From: Roseicyclus sediminis
GTDB taxonomy: Bacteria; Pseudomonadota; Alphaproteobacteria; Rhodobacterales; Rhodobacteraceae
Direction of reading: 5' to 3'
Length of the DNA: 64,000 bases
NCBI RefSeq assembly: GCF_025515305.1
Contig: NZ_JAOPHT010000015.1
Coordinates: forward strand, 1-64,000
Shown here piece by piece: positions 59,286 to 64,000 of this stretch. A program made the position numbers and the translations under genes. Numbering within the stretch: the first letter of the stretch is position 1; each line of letters opens with the position of its first letter. The notes beneath the pieces are model-generated. The model ran no database searches. It was not told where the DNA came from and was given only the letters and a program-made list of their open reading frames with translations.

Positions 59286-60770
59286 ATGGCCAAAGAGAAG
59301 AAACAGCCTCGCCCCAAGGCCGAAGCGCCCAAGGGCTTCCGCGACTATTTCGGCGCCGAGGTGGCCGAGCGCAACGAGATGCTGGCGACGATCGCGGGCG
59401 TCTATTCCCGCTACGGCTTCGACCCGCTGGAGACCTCCGCCGTCGAGACGCTGGAGGCGCTGGGCAAGTACCTGCCGGACGTCGACCGCCCCCATGCCGG
59501 GGTCTTCGCCTGGCAGGAGGAAGAGGGGGGCGACTGGCTCGCGCTCCGCTACGACATGACGGCGCCCTTGGCCCGCGTCGCCGCGCAGTTCCGCAACGAC
59601 CTGCCGAACCCTTACCGCCGCTACACGATGGGCCCCGTCTGGCGCAACGAGAAGCCGGGTCCGGGCCGCTTCCGGCAGTTCTACCAGTGCGACGCCGATA
59701 CGGTGGGCGCGGCAAGCGTCGCGGCGGATGCCGAGATCTGCGCGATGCTGGCCGACACGCTCGAGGCCGTGGGCATCCCGCGCGGGGACTACATCGTGCG
59801 GGTCAACAACCGGAAGGTGCTGAACGGGGTGCTGGAGGTCGCGGGCCTTGCCGGGGACGACAAGGAGGAGGCGCGGGGCATCGTGCTCCGCGCCATCGAC
59901 AAGCTCGACAAGTTCGGGGCCGACGGGGTGCGGCTGCTGCTGGGCAAGGGCCGGCTCGACGAGAGCGGGGATTTCACCGAAGGCGCGGGGCTTTCGGACG
60001 AACAGGCCGACGTGATCATGGCGTTCATGGACGCCAGGCGCACAGACGGTCCGGCGACCGTGGCGCGGCTGAGCCAACTGGTGGCCGGGTCCGCGATCGG
60101 TGCGGACGGCGTCGCCGAACTCGAACAGATCGCCGACCTCCTCGCCGCCCAGGGCTACGGCCCCGACCGCATCATCATCGACCCCTCCGTCGTCCGGGGC
60201 CTCGGCTACTACACTGGCCCCGTCTACGAGGCCGAGCTCACCTTCGAGATCACCGACGAGAAGGGCCGCCCGCGGCAGTTCGGCTCCGTCGCAGGCGGTG
60301 GGCGCTACGACGACCTCGTGAAGCGCTTCACCGGGCAGGAAGTGCCTGCGACCGGCGTCTCCATCGGGGTCGACCGCCTTCTCGCGGCCCTCCGCGCCAA
60401 GGGGCGCATCGGCGGCACCATGGAAGGTCCCGTCGTCGTCACGGTGATGGACCGCGACCGGATGGCCGACTACCAGTCCATGGCCTCGGAGCTGCGCGCC
60501 GCCGGCATCCGCGCCGAGGTCTATCTCGGCAACCCCAAGAACTTCGGCAACCAGCTGAAATACGCGGACAAGCGACAAAGCCCCGTGGCGATCATCCAGG
60601 GCTCGGACGAGGCCGCGCGCGGCGTCGTGCAGATCAAGGACCTCGTGCTTGGCGCGAAGCTCGCCGAGGAGGCGACGCTGGAGGAGTGGAAGAGCCAGCC
60701 CGCCCAGACCGAGGTTTCAAGATCCGACCTTGTCGCGGAGGTCCGGGCGATCCTGGACCGCCACGCGTGA
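59286..60770 (+). CDS. hisS: Histidyl-tRNA synthetase
   Basis: 494-aa class II synthetase. [19 protein letters not shown], motif 2 [18 protein letters not shown], the histidine A motif region [14 protein letters not shown] and motif 3 [12 protein letters not shown]...GVSIGVDRL, then a C-terminal anticodon-binding domain. Overlaps hisZ by GTGA. Lies at the head of hisS-hisZ-hisG. Confidence 0.97.
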   Translation: MAKEKKQPRPKAEAPKGFRDYFGAEVAERNEMLATIAGVYSRYGFDPLETSAVETLEALGKYLPDVDRPHAGVFAWQEEEGGDWLALRYDMTAPLARVAAQFRNDLPNPYRRYTMGPVWRNEKPGPGRFRQFYQCDADTVGAASVAADAEICAMLADTLEAVGIPRGDYIVRVNNRKVLNGVLEVAGLAGDDKEEARGIVLRAIDKLDKFGADGVRLLLGKGRLDESGDFTEGAGLSDEQADVIMAFMDARRTDGPATVARLSQLVAGSAIGADGVAELEQIADLLAAQGYGPDRIIIDPSVVRGLGYYTGPVYEAELTFEITDEKGRPRQFGSVAGGGRYDDLVKRFTGQEVPATGVSIGVDRLLAALRAKGRIGGTMEGPVVVTVMDRDRMADYQSMASELRAAGIRAEVYLGNPKNFGNQLKYADKRQSPVAIIQGSDEAARGVVQIKDLVLGAKLAEEATLEEWKSQPAQTEVSRSDLVAEVRAILDRHA

Positions 60771-61879
60771 TCCTCAAGGCCGACATCCGCGCCGAGGCCG
60801 AGACGCTTCAGGCGGTGTTCACGCGGGCCGGCGCCGTGCCCGTGGAGGCACCCCTGCTGCTCAGCGCCGACACGCTCCTCGACCTCTATGGCGAGGATAT
60901 CCGCGCGCGCGCCTACACCACCGACGACCCCGACCGGGGCGAGATGATGCTGCGCCCCGACTTCACCGTGCCGGTGGTCGAGATGCACATGGCAAACGGC
61001 GCCGACCGGCCCGCGCGTTACACCTATCTCGGCGAGGTATTCCGCAAGCAGAAGGCGGGCTCGTCGCGTCCGTCGGAATACCTGCAGCTTGGCTTCGAAC
61101 TGTTCGGCGGCGAGGATCCGGCCCGCGCCGATGCCGAGGTCTTCGCGCTGTTCCACGAGGCCCTGAAGGGTCTCGGCCTGCGGCCCGTGACCGGTGACAT
61201 GGGGATCCTGCTCGCCGCGATCGAAGGCCTCTCGACCACGCCCGTCCGAAAGGCCGCGCTGCGCCGCCACGTCTGGCGGCCCCGTCGGTTCCGGGCGCTG
61301 CTGGACCGGTATACGGGGCGGGCGCCCCAGCCGGCGGGGCGGATCGAGCTTCTGGAAAGGGTCGCCGCGAAGGGTGTCGATGCCGTGCTCGACGCCGCCG
61401 GGCCGGAGAGCGGCCTGCGCAGCCGCGCCGAGGTGGCCGCCCGGATCGAGAAGCTGCGGGCCGATGCCTCGACGCCCCCGATCGCCCGCGCCGAAGCCGA
61501 GGTGCTGACGGCGATCCTCTCGCTCAAGGCGCCGCTGCCCGACGCGTGCGAACAGTTGCGCGACATGAGCGTGGACCTGCCCGCTCTCGGCCCCGCCGCC
61601 GAGCGTTTCGCCGACCGGATCGATGCACTGGCCGAGGCGGGGCTGGAGCCCACGGAGCTGCCGTTCGAGGCGAGCTACGGGCGCACGACGATGGAATACT
61701 ACGACGGTTTCGTCTTCGGCTTCCTCGCGCCCGCGCGCGCCGACCTGCCGCCGGTGGCTTCGGGCGGGCGTTACGACGCGCTGACCGCGATCATGGGGCG
61801 CGGGCAGGGTATCCCGGCGGTCGGCGGCGTGATCCGGCCCGAGGTCGTGCACGGCCTGCGCGCGGGGGGCAGGTCATGA
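60767..61879 (+). CDS. hisZ: ATP phosphoribosyltransferase regulatory subunit
   Basis: 370-aa HisRS paralogue lacking the anticodon domain. Class II motifs are recognisable ([47 protein letters not shown]) but tRNA charging is not expected. HisZ binds short-form HisG and mediates histidine feedback. GTG start; stop overlaps hisG (ATGA). Present because the HisG next door lacks its own regulatory domain. Confidence 0.95.
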   Translation: MILKADIRAEAETLQAVFTRAGAVPVEAPLLLSADTLLDLYGEDIRARAYTTDDPDRGEMMLRPDFTVPVVEMHMANGADRPARYTYLGEVFRKQKAGSSRPSEYLQLGFELFGGEDPARADAEVFALFHEALKGLGLRPVTGDMGILLAAIEGLSTTPVRKAALRRHVWRPRRFRALLDRYTGRAPQPAGRIELLERVAAKGVDAVLDAAGPESGLRSRAEVAARIEKLRADASTPPIARAEAEVLTAILSLKAPLPDACEQLRDMSVDLPALGPAAERFADRIDALAEAGLEPTELPFEASYGRTTMEYYDGFVFGFLAPARADLPPVASGGRYDALTAIMGRGQGIPAVGGVIRPEVVHGLRAGGRS

Positions 61880-62568
61880 CCCTCCGCCTCGGTATCCCGT
61901 CCAAGGGCCGGCTCATGGACAAGACCTTCGACTGGTTCGCCGCGCGCGGCCTGCCGATGCGCCGCACCGGGTCGGACCGCGAATACGCCGCGGAAGTCGA
62001 CGGCGCGGAGGTCGAGCTGCGCCTCCTGTCGGCGGGAGAGATCCCGCGCGAGCTGGCGGTCGGGCGCATCCACCTCGGCGTCACCGGGTCCGACCTCGTG
62101 CGCGAGCGCATCCCCGGCTGGGAGCAGGCGGTCGAGACCCTGGCGCCGATGGGATTCGGCCATGCCGACCTTGTCGTGGCCGTGCCGGTGAGCTGGGTCG
62201 ATGTCTCCACGCTCGACGATCTCGACGCGGTCGCGGCCGAATTCCGTGCGCGGCACGGCTACAGGCTGCGGATCGCCACGAAGTATCACCGCCTTGTTCG
62301 CGAGTTCCTGCGCGAGGCGGGCGTGGCCGACTATCGGCTCGTCGACAGCCAGGGCGCGACCGAGGCCACCGTGGCCCACGGCACGGCCGAAGCCATCGCC
62401 GACATCACCTCGACCGGCGACACGCTGAAGGCGAACGGGCTGAAGGTGCTTTCGGACGGGCTGATCCACCGGTCGCAGGCGACGCTGTGGCGCGCCAAGC
62501 GGGCGGAGTGGGGCGCGGGCGAGCGCGAGGCGATGGCGACACTGACGCGGAAGCTCCGCCTGTCCTGA
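61876..62568 (+). CDS. hisG: ATP phosphoribosyltransferase, short form
   Basis: 230-aa catalytic subunit for the first step of histidine synthesis (ATP + PRPP). LRLGIPSKGRLMDKTFDWF, AVGRIHLGVTGSDLVRE, RIATKYHRLVREFL and the PRPP loop ADITSTGDTLKANGLK are present. It lacks the C-terminal regulatory ACT-like domain of long HisG, consistent with the adjacent hisZ. Confidence 0.97.
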   Translation: MTLRLGIPSKGRLMDKTFDWFAARGLPMRRTGSDREYAAEVDGAEVELRLLSAGEIPRELAVGRIHLGVTGSDLVRERIPGWEQAVETLAPMGFGHADLVVAVPVSWVDVSTLDDLDAVAAEFRARHGYRLRIATKYHRLVREFLREAGVADYRLVDSQGATEATVAHGTAEAIADITSTGDTLKANGLKVLSDGLIHRSQATLWRAKRAEWGAGEREAMATLTRKLRLS

Positions 62569-62574
62569 GCCGGC

Positions 62575-63039
62575 TCAGAACAGAAGCGCGCCGAGGCTCC
62601 AGAGCGCCATGAAGATCACGATGAGCGACCCGACCGTGTAGAAAGTCGCGCGCGTCTCATGCCCCTTTGCGCCGGCATAGGCCCAGGCATGGAGCGCGCG
62701 GGCGATCACGAAACCCGCGAAGCAGACGACGGCAAGCGCGTAGGGCGGATCGACCGCGACGAAGACGAAGCCGGCGAAGACAAAGCCGGGGATGTTCTCG
62801 AGGTCGTTGCGGTGCATCCGGCGCGACCGCTCCACGTCGGGGTCTGGAGCAAGCTTCGCGGGGTCCGGCACGCGGTTCAACGCGCCGGGCCGGAGGTCTT
62901 CGGGGCTGGCGAAACCGCGGCCCTTTCGCATCATCAGCGCGACTGTGACCCAGCCCTGTCCCATGAGCTTGAGCGCACTGATGGCCACCGCGATCGCGTA
63001 GGCCAGGAAAACGGGGTTCTCGATGCTGTAGAGGGACAT
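62575..63039 (-). CDS. MAPEG-family membrane protein
   Basis: 154 aa, four hydrophobic segments (about 10-36, 78-97, 101-118, 132-150). MSLYSIENPVFLAYAIAVAISALKL, then the conserved RMHRNDLENIPGFVFAGFVFV and ARALHAWAY place it in the MAPEG (microsomal GST-like) family. Glutathione-dependent detoxification is possible but substrate is unknown. Confidence 0.9.
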   Translation of the reverse strand: MSLYSIENPVFLAYAIAVAISALKLMGQGWVTVALMMRKGRGFASPEDLRPGALNRVPDPAKLAPDPDVERSRRMHRNDLENIPGFVFAGFVFVAVDPPYALAVVCFAGFVIARALHAWAYAGAKGHETRATFYTVGSLIVIFMALWSLGALLF

Positions 63040-63080
63040 GCCGACAGGCTATGGGCGGATCCGGACAGGCGCAACCATGC

Positions 63081-63500
63081 TCAGAGCACGCCGATCTCGG
63101 CCAGCGCGGACTGGAGCGAGGGCGGCAGGGCCTCCTCGCTTTCGCGGCCCTTTGGCAGGTCGCGCGGGGCATCCTCCGGGGCCAGGTAGCGCCAGCCCTG
63201 GAACGGGCGCTTCGGTGTCGAGGCGACACGCGTCACCTCCGGGTCCAGCACGATCCCGCAGCGCAGGATGCCGTCGCCCCGGTCGACCTCGTCGAGGCGG
63301 ATGACGCGTTGGCGGCACAGCACGAGCCCCTTGAACACCCAGTAGAGCGAGCCGCCGTTCAGCACCTCTTCGGCGCGCTTCGGCCACATCCTGGTGACAT
63401 GGCGTGGCAGGCCGTCCGGCCCCTTGGCGCGGGGGTTCTTCTGCCAGTCGGTCAGGTCCTCCACCGCCTCCGCGCCGACGCAGAGCTTGATGAGGTGCAC
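63081..63500 (-). CDS. DUF1489 family protein
   Basis: About 139 aa. HLIKLCVGAEAVEDLTDWQ, PRHVTRMWPKRAEEVLNGGSLYWVFKG and GWRYLAPEDAPRDL match DUF1489, a conserved alphaproteobacterial family of unknown function. The GTG at 63500 puts the start at the first conserved residue, but GTGs at 63530 and 63542 would add 10-14 residues; the best ribosome site is unclear. Divergent from the ribonucleotide reductase gene. Confidence 0.82.
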   Translation of the reverse strand: MHLIKLCVGAEAVEDLTDWQKNPRAKGPDGLPRHVTRMWPKRAEEVLNGGSLYWVFKGLVLCRQRVIRLDEVDRGDGILRCGIVLDPEVTRVASTPKRPFQGWRYLAPEDAPRDLPKGRESEEALPPSLQSALAEIGVL

Positions 63501-63598
63501 CTTCCCTACGCTGTCCCCAGATTTGCTCACAGATTTCCCCACAGAATCCCGCTTTTCCTGCCAGATATCGTAGGTCCGTCACATCTTTCTGCAACCTG

Positions 63599-63627
63599 TT
63601 GAGATATCCACGTGCAAAATGTATCCT
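63599..63627 (+). promoter_or_regulatory. Sigma-70 promoter of the class II ribonucleotide reductase gene
   Basis: TTGAGA (63599-63604), 17-base spacer, TATCCT (63622-63627). Transcription near 63634 leaves about 20 bases, holding AGGAG, before the ATG at 63654. Confidence 0.6.
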
Positions 63628-63653
63628 GATCGCCTGTTTCAGGAGATGCGCAG

Positions 63654-64000
63654 ATGACCCGTTTCGCCGCCCCGATCGCGGAAGCCATCTGGGACATGAA
63701 ATACCGTCTCAAGACCGCCGAAGGCCTGCCGCTCGACGAGTCGGTCGAGGACACCTGGCACCGGATCGCGCGCGCGCTCGCCTCGGTCGAGGAAACGCCC
63801 GCCGACTGGGAGGGGGGATTCTACGAGGCGCTGGAGGATTTCCGCTATCTCCCGGCCGGCCGGATCGTGGCGGGCGCGGGAACGGGGCGGTCCGTCACCC
63901 TCTTCAACTGCTTCGTGATGGGGACGATCCCCGACAGCATGGGCGGCATCTTCGAGTCCCTGAAGGAAGCCGCGCTGACGATGCAGCAGGGCGGCGGGAT
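63654..64000 (+). CDS. nrdJ: Adenosylcobalamin-dependent ribonucleotide reductase, N-terminal part
   Basis: First 115 residues of a class II reductase cut by the window end. MTRFAAPIAEAIWDMKYRLK...EDTWHRIARAL, FRYLPAGRIVAGAGTGRSVTLFNCFVMG and DSMGGIFESLKEAALTMQQGGG match the B12-dependent enzymes of alphaproteobacteria, where NCFVM contains the first active-site Cys. It reduces ribonucleotides independently of oxygen but requires adenosylcobalamin, for which cobU/cobC in this window contribute. AGGAG precedes the ATG. Confidence 0.92.
   Translation, partial: MTRFAAPIAEAIWDMKYRLKTAEGLPLDESVEDTWHRIARALASVEETPADWEGGFYEALEDFRYLPAGRIVAGAGTGRSVTLFNCFVMGTIPDSMGGIFESLKEAALTMQQGGG

Noticed and set aside
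1-64000. tRNA genes, rRNA, CRISPR arrays, transposases, phage genes
   Set aside because: No T-loop-like cluster with matching acceptor arms, no repeat-spacer pattern and no mobility protein was found by reading both strands.

Overview
The window reads as a high-GC alphaproteobacterial chromosome, most likely Rhodobacteraceae (Roseobacter group). Pointers are an RpoHII-type heat-shock sigma factor, short-form HisG with HisZ behind HisS, xdhABC, an NfuA with its own N-terminal scaffold domain, a B12-dependent class II ribonucleotide reductase, and a short intergenic repeat (core CTTCATCTTTCCCGAAATAC) of a kind I recall from this family. Genes are tightly packed. No stretch over about 300 bases lacks a gene; the longest gap is about 200 bases (32374-32573). 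I saw no rRNA, tRNA, CRISPR array, insertion sequence or phage gene.

Layout. 0-6.4 kb, minus strand: a BMP-type binding lipoprotein, rimI-tsaB-nfuA, a stress protein, ilvE behind a small leader ORF, a VOC-fold enzyme and trpS. 6.4-19 kb, housekeeping: a rhomboid-fold protein without catalytic residues, murJ, glnD, an LpoA-like lipoprotein divergent from rsmI-yraN-gshB, comM, a GST with a YHS-like tail, and cobC/cobU divergent from rpoH. 19-30 kb: an SRPBCC protein, a ChaN-like protein, a membrane gluzincin peptidase, coaBC-dut-moeB-like, an amino-acid ABC binding protein and permease without ATPase, a DUF4399 protein, an M3 oligopeptidase and an MFS carrier. 30-41.5 kb: an SH3 protein, a D-2-hydroxyacid dehydrogenase, a lower-GC polysaccharide deacetylase, a dimethylglycine-dehydrogenase-like flavoprotein, a DHFR-like protein behind a structured leader, a cNMP-patatin lipase, a DUF938 methyltransferase and a DadA-like oxidase.

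41.5-52 kb holds the most coherent system: one minus-strand run, xdhA-xdhB-xdhC-ABC ATPase-permease-86-aa protein-permease-K+ channel-BMP binding protein, ended by a strong terminator. Most junctions are 4-base start/stop overlaps. It looks like a purine import and oxidation operon, with two unexpected members: a voltage-gated-type K+ channel and an undescribed small protein. xdhB also carries an in-frame insert containing a copy of the intergenic repeat.

52-64 kb: a GH5 glycosidase divergent from dnaE, two poorly known small proteins, an MFS carrier, slyX, hisS-hisZ-hisG, a MAPEG protein, a DUF1489 protein and the 5' end of a class II ribonucleotide reductase cut by the window edge.

Several genes (ilvE, the DHFR-like gene, the DUF4399 gene) have hairpins that pair with their ribosome-binding sites, so translational control through RNA structure is a recurring theme. 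Gene starts were chosen from Shine-Dalgarno position, family length and overlaps; uncertain ones are flagged.
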